Part shown: positions 18,133 through 26,959 of the stretch, piece after piece
How the letters are laid out: every line of letters begins with the position of its first letter
How positions within the stretch are numbered: position 1 is the first letter of the stretch
The notes under the pieces: model-generated
The model's database searches: none
The model's input: the letters and a program-made list of their open reading frames with translations, nothing else
Told to the model about the DNA's origin: nothing
Made by a program: the position numbers and the translations under genes
Assembly (NCBI RefSeq): GCF_039595395.1
Contig: NZ_JBCNLP010000001.1
Span: 2,294,001-2,358,000 of the forward strand
Length of the DNA: 64,000 nt
Direction of reading: 5' to 3'
DNA from: Novosphingobium sp.
GTDB taxonomy: Bacteria; Pseudomonadota; Alphaproteobacteria; Sphingomonadales; Sphingomonadaceae

Positions 18133-18570
18133 CTATTCGCGCGAAGAGGCCGCGCTCGTGCCCCCGGAGGCTATCCCACCGGTGCCGGTCGTTGGCTGAG
18201 ACATTGCTGCCTGTAACCAGCCCCGAATTGCAGCCACAATGTGCTCCTGCTGCTGTTGGGTGAGTTCATGCCTGGCGGGGATGCCATGCCATTTGGCGAG
18301 GCAGCCGCGACAGCAGGTCGCGGTGGCGTGCTGGGTGATAAGGGCCGGGTGGCCGCGCATCGGGGTCTGCTTGCCATCATTCTTCGGTAGGGCGGGGGCA
18401 AGACGTTTGACGATAAAATCACGGGCGTGATCCAGCACCGTGTCGAGCCCACGCGGTTCCAGATACTCCCGCTCCTTGCTTCCCAGCTTGAACCGACTCC
18501 GAAACCTCGACTGTGCGAGACGCGAAAAGACAAGATCGAGGTCACGCATCGCTTGGCTCATTGTGCTCAT
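18133..18570 (-). CDS. DUF4186 family protein
   Basis: A 145-residue protein recognised from the conserved stretches RDLDLVFSRLAQSRFRSRF, RGLDTVLDHARDFI, TPMRGHPALITQHATATCC and RGCLAKWHGIP. These match DUF4186 proteins, which are small, Cys/His-containing and of unknown role. The Cys pair and the nearby histidines could bind a metal. The starting Met is uncertain: ATG codons at 18576, 18570, 18561 and 18549 are all in frame. The frame runs on upstream as a shadow of the antiporter gene, and that part is not coding. It is convergent with the DksA-like gene. Confidence 0.85.
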   Translation of the reverse strand: MSTMSQAMRDLDLVFSRLAQSRFRSRFKLGSKEREYLEPRGLDTVLDHARDFIVKRLAPALPKNDGKQTPMRGHPALITQHATATCCRGCLAKWHGIPARHELTQQQQEHIVAAIRGWLQAAMSQPTTGTGGIASGGTSAASSRE

Positions 18571-18684
18571 ATCCATGATCAGGGCTACGTCCGTGAAATT
18601 GATCGCGATGGGCTCAGGTCCGTACCATGGAACGATTATCTCCAACGCGGTGGGGAGCCATATGTGCTCGTGAGACTTGAATAG

Positions 18685-19920
18685 ATGATGCTGGCTGTCT
18701 CCTATCCTCTGTTGCTTCTGGTGATCGGCGCACTGCTGTTGCTTGGAAGCTGGGCACCGATGATGTTGCGGCGTCTGCCGCTGTCCCTCCCGATGCTCTG
18801 CCTGCTTGCAGGCTTCGGCCTGTCTTTCACCAACCTCGTCAGATTGCCCGCCGGCCCCCTGGGCGATGGCGGTGTGGCGGAGAAAATCAATGAGATGATC
18901 GTCGTTCTTGCCCTGATGGAGGCCGGGTTGCGGCTCGATCGGCGTTTCAGCCTGCGGCGCTGGGCTTCCGTCTGGCGCCTGTTGTTGATCGCCATGCCGC
19001 TGACAATTGGTACCCTGCTCCTGCTTGGCCATTACGCTCTCGGGTTTGGCTGGCCCGCTTCGCTGCTGCTTGCCGCTTCGCTGGCGCCCACAGATCCGGT
19101 TCTTGCCGCCGATGTCCAGACAGGACCGCCCGGCGCCGGCGAGGATGGTGAGACGCGGTTTGCCCTCACCGCTGAAGCCGGGCTCAACGATGGCTTCGCT
19201 TTTCCGTTCATTGTGCTGGCGCTTTTGCTGGAACGGGGCGTTGCCGACATCGGCCATTGGCTGGCGGCCGATCTGTTCGGGGAACTGGCCGTCGGTCTGT
19301 TGGTAGGCACCATCGTGGGAAGAGCGGTCGGCTATCTTCTGTTCGAATTGCCTGCGATCAAACTGTCCAACACCGGAGAGGGGCTCGCTGCCATCGGTGC
19401 CACCCTGTTGTGCTATGCCGTCACGCTGATGCTGCAAGGCAATGGTTTTGTCGCGGTGTTTGTCTCTGCGATCGCCATCCGTTCAACCTGCCCGGACGAT
19501 GCATTTCATGTCACCATGGCGGAGTTTTCCGCGCAGGTCGAGCGTGTGTTGGTGATGCTAATTCTGCTCGTGCTTGGCTGGGGCTTGGGATCGGGACTGC
19601 TGCAAGCCATCACGCCGATGGGCGTCTGCGTGGCACTCGTCCTGATCGCCGTGATCAGGCCTGCCTCGGCGCTGATCGGTTTTGCAGGCTCACGCGAGGG
19701 CCGTTATGCGCGGATGCTGATCGGATTTTTCGGGATCAGAGGAATCGGTACGCTCTTCTATCTGCAGTATGCCTTTAACAGGCAACCCTTCGCCGAAAAA
19801 CAGGCGATCTGGGCCATTTGCTCATTGGCGATCGCAGCTTCCGTCTTCGTTCATGGGATACTTTCAAAACCTGCCATGGCCAGGGCTGATGCGCGAAGGT
19901 TGCAAAACCAGGAAGGGTGA
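18685..19920 (+). CDS. CPA1-type cation:proton antiporter (NhaP-like)
   Basis: A 411-residue inner-membrane protein with about twelve hydrophobic helices. The CPA fold is shown by MEAGLRLDRRFSLRRW near residue 78, the paired LAPTDPVLAADVQ near 132 and LTAEAGLNDGFAFPFIVLAL near 165, where ND supplies the ion-binding Asp. It exchanges Na+ or K+ for protons and so serves pH and salt homeostasis. The C-terminus is short, without a regulatory cytoplasmic domain. The start has two ATG codons in tandem. The upstream 114 bases separate it from the divergent DUF4186 gene. Confidence 0.9.
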   Translation: MMLAVSYPLLLLVIGALLLLGSWAPMMLRRLPLSLPMLCLLAGFGLSFTNLVRLPAGPLGDGGVAEKINEMIVVLALMEAGLRLDRRFSLRRWASVWRLLLIAMPLTIGTLLLLGHYALGFGWPASLLLAASLAPTDPVLAADVQTGPPGAGEDGETRFALTAEAGLNDGFAFPFIVLALLLERGVADIGHWLAADLFGELAVGLLVGTIVGRAVGYLLFELPAIKLSNTGEGLAAIGATLLCYAVTLMLQGNGFVAVFVSAIAIRSTCPDDAFHVTMAEFSAQVERVLVMLILLVLGWGLGSGLLQAITPMGVCVALVLIAVIRPASALIGFAGSREGRYARMLIGFFGIRGIGTLFYLQYAFNRQPFAEKQAIWAICSLAIAASVFVHGILSKPAMARADARRLQNQEG

Positions 19921-21039
19921 ATGAGCATGACGCGGGGCTTTAATCCTCCCATCACAAGCGAACCCTCCTGAAGAGGGTCGGGTCATCGATTAAGGTATGC
20001 TCTTCTTCGGGTTCTTTGTTACGGGAGAGTGGAAAAATCCTTGAAACCCCTAACATCCATCGCCAGCTTTCTCTTAATGCAGCGAAAAATGCATAACATA
20101 GATTAATTTTCATAAGAAAGTTTTTTGGTGATTGTCGATTGGTCTTTTAGAAGCCGTGGGACACACAAAGGGCTTCTACGATCTATGTGCATCGTCGTTT
20201 CAGTTGATATCATCAAGCCGTCGACACCGCCGCGAAGAAATCCGATGTTCTCACACAAATATTATGGGCGTTAAATGACCATCGGAACGCCCAGAATTCT
20301 TAATTATCCTCTCATTCATGAAACCAGTTGGAAAGCAAATTTGCTGGCACGTGCTGCTTTGGTTGCGTTAAGCGATGATGGAGCACGAGAGTTGGTGGAA
20401 ATAGAAGCTCAAGCCATGCTTGACTATCTATGGGACATTGGATTCAGGCCGACCGTCTGAATTCTGCGCCAAGATTTCTACTGCCGAGACCAGGATTTTC
20501 TGCGGCCAATATGTTTGGCTTTTGTCCAGAGCGCTCCGGCGAAGCCATCGATGCGTGGGCTTTTAGGGGTTTTCTCGCAGGAGAGACCAGCGATCTCTTT
20601 GCCGGACCAAACGCTGCAACGAAGTGTAGAAAGTCTGCTAACACGGTTCATCCTGTTTTGTGGGGAATGGCCGTCGATGAAAGATCGTGGTTTTCCTGGG
20701 CGAGGGAAGAGTGTTTATTGAAAGTGCTCTCCTGTCGTTTTTCATGCGAAACATTTGCGCCCTTATCTGAGATTTAGTTCTTAAGGCGGGATGGTAGGGG
20801 GCCGCGAGCATGGGTTTTGCAGGCTCTCCTTTCTTCCTCCCATGCTCGGTTCGGCTGTTCAGGCCTTGAAAATAGCCACAAGCCGGGCGCTGCTCAGGAT
20901 GATCGGCAAGAGCGGGCGTCAAATAGCGGCATGGATCGCGGCATCAAACTAGGAGCAAGGACCCAAACGCCTCCCTGCATCTTTCAACAGGTGAAAAAAA
21001 AGCGGCCTGTGAAACGGCCGATCAAGCAGGAGGCAGGAC
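19921..21039. other. About 1.1 kb of lower-GC sequence with at most one small gene
   Basis: This stretch is clearly more AT-rich than its surroundings. An 8-base inverted repeat lies at 20148-20155 and 20171-20178 (TAGAAGCC / GGCTTCTA). A weak hairpin lies at 19962-19978 just after the antiporter gene. Apart from the possible small frame at 20275-20460, I see no coding region. Confidence 0.5.
20275..20460 (+). CDS. Possible 61-residue hypothetical protein
   Basis: An ATG-started frame of 61 codons. The product is mildly amphipathic with a helical middle (NLLARAALVALSDDGARELVEIEAQAMLDYLWDIGF). Codon use is AT-rich at third positions (TTA, CTT, ATT, ATA), unlike neighbouring genes. This argues either for recent transfer or against real coding. 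No strong ribosome binding site is visible. I do not recognise it. Confidence 0.35.
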   Translation: MTIGTPRILNYPLIHETSWKANLLARAALVALSDDGARELVEIEAQAMLDYLWDIGFRPTV

Positions 21040-21111
21040 ATGCCGATTTTACTCTGGCTCATTGGTGTTCCCATTCCGGTCATCATCCTTTTGCTGCTGC
21101 TCTGGCACTGA
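21040..21111 (+). CDS. 23-residue hydrophobic peptide
   Basis: A frame of 23 codons reads MPILLWLIGVPIP followed by VIILLLLLWH. It is entirely one hydrophobic helix with a Pro kink. A strong AGGAGGCAGGAC ribosome binding site precedes the ATG. The stop is 11 bases before the next gene, a multi-pass membrane protein, which has its own AGGAGA site. The tight spacing and good Shine-Dalgarno argue for a real membrane miniprotein, perhaps a partner of the next gene product. Such genes are missed by length cut-offs. The function is unknown. Confidence 0.65.
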   Translation: MPILLWLIGVPIPVIILLLLLWH

Positions 21112-21122
21112 GGAGACGGAAC

Positions 21123-21926
21123 ATGGCGACCAATCCAAATTATTCCTTGGCCCCCTCCGCTGCAGGAGCGGTCGAGTCGAGCCGCTCCGCCGTCAATTGG
21201 GGGCCGGTTTTTGCCGGCGCGGCGGTGGCGATGGGCAGCACGCTCATTCTCCTTTCGCTGGGCTCGGGTCTGGGCTTTGCCGTGGCTTCTCCCTGGCCCG
21301 GGGCAGGGGTGACAGCGACCAGCTTCGTCATTGGAACCGGCATCTGGCTCATCGTGACCCAGTGGCTGTCCTCATTCCTGGGCGGCTATCTCGCCGGTCG
21401 GTTGCGTACGCGCTGGACGAACGTCCACACGGATGAGGTCTTTTTCCGCGACACGGCGCATGGCTTCCTGGCCTGGGCGGTTTCTGCAGTGTTGATTGCC
21501 GGCCTTGCGCTCAACGCGGCAGCGGCGGCCACCGGTGCGACGGCGGCCTCTGCGGCAGCATCGGCAAGCTATGCGGCTGACACGCTCATGCGCTCCAACC
21601 GCCCGATGACCGAAGCGTCTTCGGCCAACGCGCGGGCGGAGATCGCTCGGGTCCTTGCTCATGGCGATGTCGATGACGCCGACCAATCCTATCTGGCGAA
21701 CCAGGTTGCGGCTCAGACGGGATTGTCACCCGAGGAGGCGCGCAAGCGTGTCGGCAACACCGTCCAGGCGCTGCGTGAAACGGCCGACAAGGCCCGGAAG
21801 GCATCCTCCGCGATCGGCTTCTTCACGGCGCTCTCGATGGTGATCGGTGCTTTTATCGCAAGCGTTGCCGCAGCTTACGGCGGTCGTCAGCGCGATGACC
21901 ATGAGGATCGTGTACGGCTGGGCTGA
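21123..21926 (+). CDS. Multi-pass membrane protein of unknown function (YrzE/TIGR04086-like)
   Basis: A 267-residue protein with four hydrophobic segments: about residues 25-50 (WGPVFAGAAVAMGSTLILLSLG), 60-90 (SFVIGTGIWLIVTQWLSSFLGGYLAGRL), 115-145 and 235-262. Between the third and fourth lies an acidic soluble region rich in Ala (residues 150-230). The GxG-rich first half resembles proteins annotated as uncharacterised membrane proteins in sphingomonads and rhizobia. ATG at 21123 is used because of AGGAGACGGAAC upstream. It lies 11 bases after the 23-residue peptide and probably shares its transcript. Confidence 0.75.
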   Translation: MATNPNYSLAPSAAGAVESSRSAVNWGPVFAGAAVAMGSTLILLSLGSGLGFAVASPWPGAGVTATSFVIGTGIWLIVTQWLSSFLGGYLAGRLRTRWTNVHTDEVFFRDTAHGFLAWAVSAVLIAGLALNAAAAATGATAASAAASASYAADTLMRSNRPMTEASSANARAEIARVLAHGDVDDADQSYLANQVAAQTGLSPEEARKRVGNTVQALRETADKARKASSAIGFFTALSMVIGAFIASVAAAYGGRQRDDHEDRVRLG

Positions 21927-22250
21927 CAAAATCAGCGATGATCTGGTGATTGCGCATCGGGTGCGTGGCTGGTGCAACGTCTCCAGACGCGCACCTGACG
22001 CGAACTAGGTATGGACCTTACGACGCCCACGCCCACTCTCCTGGGGCTATTCAGCCAGACACTTCGCGTAGGGGCGGCGTCGTGAGCAGTCTGGCGTCGT
22101 TCTCTGCCTCGTCGCGAAAACGCGCCTGTGGCTGACCTTACCCAAGCTGAAATCCATGTTTTGTGACGAATTTCATGCGGTAAGAAACACGGCTTATGCG
22201 GTGAACCGGGGTGCCAATGTCCGTTTGTGTCAGCGAAAGGCTCTATCCTC
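21927..22250. other. 324-base gap without recognised content
   Basis: I see no convincing coding frame, terminator or repeat here. A GTG at 22227 could extend the following cupin gene by eight codons. Confidence 0.4.
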
Positions 22251-22766
22251 ATGGAAATCATAACGTTCCGCCTCGCCGAGCATGACTGGGTGCCAAACAA
22301 CCCCAGACTGCCTGTCATCATTTATCGGCAGCCACTGCCCTCCGCCAGAGCAGAAGACCTGATCGGTGAATTCGAAAGGATCTTCAAGGCGCATGGCTGG
22401 CCGCCGCAATGGCGCGACGGCGTGTATGACTATCACCATTATCATTCCACTGCCCATGAGGCGTTGGGTGTGGTTGCAGGCCAAGCTGTGTTGACGATTG
22501 GCGGTCCAGGCGGGCGCGACATAGAATTGAGCGCAGGTGATGCGATTCTCCTTCCAGCCGGCACCGGCCACCGGGCGCTGAAATCTTCCAAGGATTTCCT
22601 TGTGGTCGGCGCTTACCCGGAAGGCCAAAGCTGGGACATTTGCCGCGAGGCACCTGACCCTGAGGCATGTTTGCGCATGACATCGCTGCCTTACCCGGAG
22701 CATGATCCTGTGATGGGGCCTGGCGGTCCGGCCTGTGTGCAGCGGGCTGCGCAACTGGACGATTAG
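22251..22766 (+). CDS. Cupin-fold protein (YjlB-like)
   Basis: A 171-residue single-domain cupin. Motif 1 is YHHYHSTAHEALGVVAG (residues about 60-77), with several metal-ligand candidates. Motif 2 is AGDAILLPAGTGHRAL (about 94-110). The N-terminus MEIITFRLAEHDWVPNNPRLPV is typical for the YjlB family and decides the ATG at 22251. Such proteins bind a metal and may be small-molecule isomerases or oxidases, but no activity is established for this group. It stands alone on the plus strand. Confidence 0.8.
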   Translation: MEIITFRLAEHDWVPNNPRLPVIIYRQPLPSARAEDLIGEFERIFKAHGWPPQWRDGVYDYHHYHSTAHEALGVVAGQAVLTIGGPGGRDIELSAGDAILLPAGTGHRALKSSKDFLVVGAYPEGQSWDICREAPDPEACLRMTSLPYPEHDPVMGPGGPACVQRAAQLDD

Positions 22767-22935
22767 CAGCAGCGCGCAGGCCCTCCTGGAAATTGGCGGG
22801 TCACATGTAGGCTCCTATGCCAGTAGGGCCGACAATCGTACTGATGCAGGTTAACTTTGCTTCAACTCAATGGGTCTTTGCGCGCCACAGTCGGTTCCTT
22901 CTCCAAATACCCAACAGACATCTTGGAGAGAACCA

Positions 22936-23469
22936 ATGACTGCGACCAAAACCAAGACCAGTAACGCGACTCATGCCACAAGAAGCGGATCGAAGTCGGG
23001 CCGCAAGGCGGCGCGGACAGCAGCCAGGCCTGCCGACGCCATCAAACTTCTGAAGGCGGATCATAAAGAGGTAAAAACCTGGTTCAAGCAGTACGAAGAT
23101 CTCGAAGACAACGCGGAGAAGCAGGTGCTTGCGGACAAGATCTGCCTGGCGCTCATCGTCCATACCCAGATCGAAGAAGAAATCTATTATCCCGCAACGC
23201 GCGAAGCGATCGACGATGATGATCTTCTCGACGAAGCTGAAGTCGAGCACGCCGGCGCCAAGCAACTGATTGCCGAAATCCGCAGCATGAAAGCCGGCGA
23301 CCAGCTGTTTGATGCAAAGGTCACCGTGCTGGGTGAATACATCAACCATCACGTCGAGGAGGAGGAGAGTGAGATGTTTCCTGAAAGCAGGGATACGGAT
23401 CTGGATCTCAAGGCTCTGGGCGAAAAGATGGCAGCTCGGAAAGCTGAGTTGATGAAACAAACCAAATAA
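22936..23469 (+). CDS. Hemerythrin HHE-domain protein
   Basis: A 177-residue protein. A basic, Ser/Thr/Ala-rich tail (residues 1-35) precedes a four-helix hemerythrin-like domain with the iron ligand pattern ADHKEVKTWF, HTQIEEEIYYPA, HAGAKQLI and HHVEEEESEMFPE. HHE proteins bind O2, NO or iron, or act in oxidative stress and iron repair. The ATG at 22936 follows a GGAGAG site. The basic N-terminal tail could contact DNA. Neighbours (cupin, Crp regulator, catalase) fit a stress-response group. Confidence 0.88.
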   Translation: MTATKTKTSNATHATRSGSKSGRKAARTAARPADAIKLLKADHKEVKTWFKQYEDLEDNAEKQVLADKICLALIVHTQIEEEIYYPATREAIDDDDLLDEAEVEHAGAKQLIAEIRSMKAGDQLFDAKVTVLGEYINHHVEEEESEMFPESRDTDLDLKALGEKMAARKAELMKQTK

Positions 23470-23599
23470 AGTGCCGGGGGGCGTTGATCGCGCCAACATG
23501 CTCCTGGCTCTTTATCAGGCTTCCGCGAAACTTTGCCGGCTTTCCTCTCTTAATGTTCGAGGACATTGGACGAGACCGCGAGGGAGAGACGCAAGGATC

Positions 23600-24334
23600 A
23601 TGTTCAGTCAACGATTCCTGAAAGACAAGCGGGGCGTCAAGCTGATGCCTCCGGAGCGGGCTGCGCTCGAAAAGGCCATCAGTGAAGTCCGGCATGTTCC
23701 AGCCCGCACGACGCTTATGCGTGCAGGGCATCAAGTCAATGAAAGTACTCTTTTGGTCGATGGCATCATGTCACGCTACATCGATGACCGGAATGGATTG
23801 CGGCAACTGGTTGCCATCCATGTGCCTGGCGATTTCGTTGACCTGCACGCCTTTCCACTCAAGGTTCTCGAACATGACGTGGCGACGATGACGCCGTGCA
23901 CGGTCGCAGTCGTTCCCCACGCCGCGTTGGAGGTGCTGCTCGCCGACTTTCCTGAGATGAACCGCAAGTTGTGGTTCGCCACACTGATCGATGCGGCGAT
24001 CCACCGGGCTTGGCTGTTTCGGATGGGGCGTCTTGATGCACTTGGGAAGGTGGCACATTTCCTCTGTGAAACCAATGCGCGCCTTGTGTCGGCCGGGCTC
24101 AGCGACGGCCGGCGGTTTGATCTTGATCTGACCCAGGCGGATCTGGCGGAGATTTGCGGCCTGACGTCTGTTCATATCAATCGGGTCGTGCGCCAACTGC
24201 GCGATGAGGGCCTTTGTGCCTTTCGCTCATCGGTGGTCGAGCTGTTCGACCCGGAACGTCTGAGCGCCCGCGGGCAGTTCAAGGACGCCTATCTTTACAA
24301 TGAAAAGGCTGCGAATGCGGTCTCGATCACCTGA
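23600..24334 (+). CDS. Crp/Fnr-family transcriptional regulator
   Basis: A 244-residue regulator. The N-terminal cyclic-nucleotide-like beta-barrel spans about 20-130 (TTLMRAGHQVNESTLLVDG, VAIHVPGDFVDLH). The C-terminal winged helix has TQADLAEICGLTSVHINRVVRQL at about residues 178-200. There are no Cys clusters for an FeS sensor, and the cAMP-binding residues are not evident, so the ligand is unknown. The start at 23600 is preceded by AAGGATC. It lies 130 bases after the hemerythrin gene on the same strand and may control it. Confidence 0.87.
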   Translation: MFSQRFLKDKRGVKLMPPERAALEKAISEVRHVPARTTLMRAGHQVNESTLLVDGIMSRYIDDRNGLRQLVAIHVPGDFVDLHAFPLKVLEHDVATMTPCTVAVVPHAALEVLLADFPEMNRKLWFATLIDAAIHRAWLFRMGRLDALGKVAHFLCETNARLVSAGLSDGRRFDLDLTQADLAEICGLTSVHINRVVRQLRDEGLCAFRSSVVELFDPERLSARGQFKDAYLYNEKAANAVSIT

Positions 24335-24346
24335 AAGGATGGTTGC

Positions 24347-24541
24347 ATGAGGACGCAATCGAGCATTCCCCCGCCAGAAACCGAGCCGGGGGTTGCAACT
24401 GCGGAAGAGGGTCTTGTCATCCTTGATGGGCCTGCCGGCGTGGCTATCACGATGACGCCAGAAGCGGCATCGCTCACTGGACACAGCCTGATGTCAGCGG
24501 CGCGGCTGGCCTATGAACAAGCGACTCGCGCTGCCCGGTAG
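24347..24541 (+). CDS. Small hypothetical protein, 64 residues
   Basis: A 64-codon frame starting 12 bases after the Crp-type regulator, with GAAAGGATGG upstream of its ATG. The product starts with a Pro/Glu-rich stretch, and its second half (PEAASLTGHSLMSAARLAYEQATRAA) could form one helix. Codon use matches the neighbours. It probably shares the regulator's transcript. I do not recognise the family. Confidence 0.6.
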   Translation: MRTQSSIPPPETEPGVATAEEGLVILDGPAGVAITMTPEAASLTGHSLMSAARLAYEQATRAAR

Positions 24542-24856
24542 AAAGGGCGGACCGGGGCTGCGACTGCCGTCGTTGTCGTGGGAACCGAAACAGCAGCTTC
24601 TCACACTGAGGTCAGGAATAGCCGACCTATTCTGATTCCTGGAACTGCCCCTTAAAAACCACTATGGCTTTGCTTTGACAGCCGAGACATGAACAGCTTC
24701 AATCTTGGTTTCATGCCTCGCACATGTTTCGTCGCGGCAGTGTGACGCTTGGTCTCTCATGCGCCTAATCCATGGAACACCCAGCCACCTGATCTTTTGA
24801 ACATCCTACGTCCGGCACAAGGCTTATGTGCCAGTCCGATCAGGGATCATACTGAC
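24542..24856. other. 315-base gap upstream of the catalase gene
   Basis: No coding frame is visible. The region must hold the catalase promoter. GGAAC occurs at several places (for example 24774-24778), but none is followed at the right distance by the CGTT expected for an alphaproteobacterial EcfG promoter. I therefore claim no specific site. Confidence 0.4.
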
Positions 24857-26959
24857 ATGTCGAAAAAAACCACAGACCCCGCGTTTGAAACCAGCATCGG
24901 CAACGGTGGCGAAACCCATCAGAACGTGCCCGCCAAGGGCGCGCATCAGGACGATCAGGCCCATCTCACCACCAATCAGGGCATCCGCATCAGCGACAAT
25001 CAAAACAGCCTGAAGGCCGGCGCGCGCGGCCCGGTGCTGCTCGAAGATTTCGTGCTGCGCGAGAAGATCTTCCACTTCGACCATGAGCGCATTCCCGAAC
25101 GCATCGTCCACGCGCGCGGATCGGCGGCGCATGGCGTGTTCGAATGCACCGATCCCATCCCCGAACTGACCCGCGCCGGACTGTTTGCCGAAAAAGGCAA
25201 GCAGACGCCGGTCTTCACCCGCTTCTCCACCGTGGCGGGCGGCGCGGGCAGCGTCGACACCCCGCGCGACGTCCGCGGTTTCGCGGTCAAGTTCTACACA
25301 GATGAGGGCAACTGGGATCTGGTCGGCAACAACATCCCGGTGTTCTTCATCCAGGATGCGATCAAGTTCCCCGACCTGATCCATGCCGTGAAGATGGAGG
25401 CTGACAAGGGCTATCCGCAGGCGGCATCCGCCCATGACACCTTCTGGGATTTCGTCAGCCTGATGCCCGAGACCATGCATATGGTGATGTGGGCCATGTC
25501 GGACCGGGCGATCCCGCGCTCGCTGCGTTTCATGGAGGGTTTCGGCATCCACACCTTCCTGCTTGTCAACGCCAAGGGCGAAAGCAAGCTTGTCAAGTTC
25601 CACTGGAAGCCGGTGCAGGGCATGCAATCGACCTGCTGGGACGAGGCGGTCAAAATCGCGGGCGCCGACCCGGACTATCACCGCCGCGACCTGTACGAAG
25701 CCATCGAAAGCGGCGATTTCCCGGCCTGGGATCTGGGCGTGCAGATCTTCGACGAGGACTGGGCTGCGGAGCAACCCTATGATGTGCTCGACGCCACCAA
25801 GCTGATCCCCGAGGAGGTCGTGCCGGTGCGGATCATCGGGCGCATGACGCTCAACCGCAACCCCGACAATTTCTTCGCCGAGACCGAGCAGGTGGCCTAT
25901 TGCCCCGCCAACATCGTGCCCGGCATCGACTTCTCCGCCGATCCGTTGCTGCAGGGGCGGCTGTTCTCCTATCTCGACACGCAGAAGTCGCGTTTGGGCA
26001 CGGCGAACTTCCACCAGATCCCGGTCAACGCGCCCAAATGCCCGTTCCACAATTTCCAGCGCGACGGTATGATGCAGACCCAGGTCCCCAAAGGCCGCGC
26101 CAATTACGAGCCCAACTCGCTAACCGCAGCGGACGAGGATGGCGGTCCCCGCGAATGCCCGGCGACCGCCTTCACCTCCTTCCCCGGCAATGTCGAGCCC
26201 AATGAGGCCGACACGCGGCTGCGCATCCGCCCCGATCTGTTTGCCGACCATTACAGCCATGCGCGGCTGTTCTACCGCTCGCAGACCGCACCCGAGCAGG
26301 CGCATCTGGCCAGCGCCATCGTCTTCGAGCTGTCCAAGGTGGCTTTGGAGCCGGTGCGGCTGCGCGTGCTCTCGCGGCTGCGCAATGTGGATGAGGAGCT
26401 GGCCGCGCGCGTCGCCGCCGGACTGGCGATGGATCTGCCCGAAGCGGCGGAAGCGGCCAGCCCACCCATCGACATGGAACCTTCACCCGCGCTGTCGATC
26501 CTGGAGCAGGGACAGCCCTCGCTTTCGGGCCGCAAAGTGGGCATCCTGTTTGCGGAAGGATCGAACCTTGAGGCCATCGAAAAGCTGAAGGCCCAGATCG
26601 AAAAGGCAGGTGGATCGGTGTTGCTGGTCGCGCCCAGGGTGGGCGGGATCAAGGTCAAGGGCGGAACGCTCAAGGCAGATGGGCAACTGGCGGGCAGCCC
26701 CTCGGTGATCTTCGATGCGGTGGCCTCGATCATCATGCCCGACGCGGCGCAAGCCATGGCCAAATGCAGCACGACGCAAGCCTGGTTCGCCGATGCCTAC
26801 GCCCATTGTAAAACCATTGGCGCCTGCCCCGCCACCAAGGCGCTGCTGGAGCAATGGGGGCTGGAATCGGATGAGGGTGTGGTCGGCATCGAGGACTTTG
26901 CCTCAACGGCCCCGGCTCGCCATTGGGATCGTGAGCCCAAGATACGCTTGCTGGCTTGA
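24857..26959 (+). CDS. katE: Large-subunit monofunctional catalase (HPII/KatE type)
   Basis: A 700-residue catalase, close to the length of clade-2 enzymes. The active-site His is in RIVHARGSAAHGVFE (about residue 93), with the Asn region at NNIPVFFIQDAIKFPD. The heme-ligating Tyr is in GRLFSYLDTQKSRLG. After about residue 550 comes the extra C-terminal flavodoxin/class-I-amidotransferase-like domain (SGRKVGILFAEGSN). It decomposes H2O2 in the cytoplasm. The start at 24857 (MSKKTTDPAFETSIGNGG) is chosen over one 36 codons upstream by similarity to the family N-terminus. Confidence 0.95.
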   Translation: MSKKTTDPAFETSIGNGGETHQNVPAKGAHQDDQAHLTTNQGIRISDNQNSLKAGARGPVLLEDFVLREKIFHFDHERIPERIVHARGSAAHGVFECTDPIPELTRAGLFAEKGKQTPVFTRFSTVAGGAGSVDTPRDVRGFAVKFYTDEGNWDLVGNNIPVFFIQDAIKFPDLIHAVKMEADKGYPQAASAHDTFWDFVSLMPETMHMVMWAMSDRAIPRSLRFMEGFGIHTFLLVNAKGESKLVKFHWKPVQGMQSTCWDEAVKIAGADPDYHRRDLYEAIESGDFPAWDLGVQIFDEDWAAEQPYDVLDATKLIPEEVVPVRIIGRMTLNRNPDNFFAETEQVAYCPANIVPGIDFSADPLLQGRLFSYLDTQKSRLGTANFHQIPVNAPKCPFHNFQRDGMMQTQVPKGRANYEPNSLTAADEDGGPRECPATAFTSFPGNVEPNEADTRLRIRPDLFADHYSHARLFYRSQTAPEQAHLASAIVFELSKVALEPVRLRVLSRLRNVDEELAARVAAGLAMDLPEAAEAASPPIDMEPSPALSILEQGQPSLSGRKVGILFAEGSNLEAIEKLKAQIEKAGGSVLLVAPRVGGIKVKGGTLKADGQLAGSPSVIFDAVASIIMPDAAQAMAKCSTTQAWFADAYAHCKTIGACPATKALLEQWGLESDEGVVGIEDFASTAPARHWDREPKIRLLA

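Noticed and set aside
18571..19437. Upstream part of the minus-strand frame that ends in DUF4186
   Set aside because: Opposite the antiporter gene, and its Gln/His/Arg-rich sequence is a shadow. Only the part from about 18570 down to 18133 matches the family.
24542..24856. EcfG-type (GGAAC...CGTT) promoter for the catalase gene
   Set aside because: GGAAC is present several times, but the CGTT element at 16-17 bases is missing in each case.
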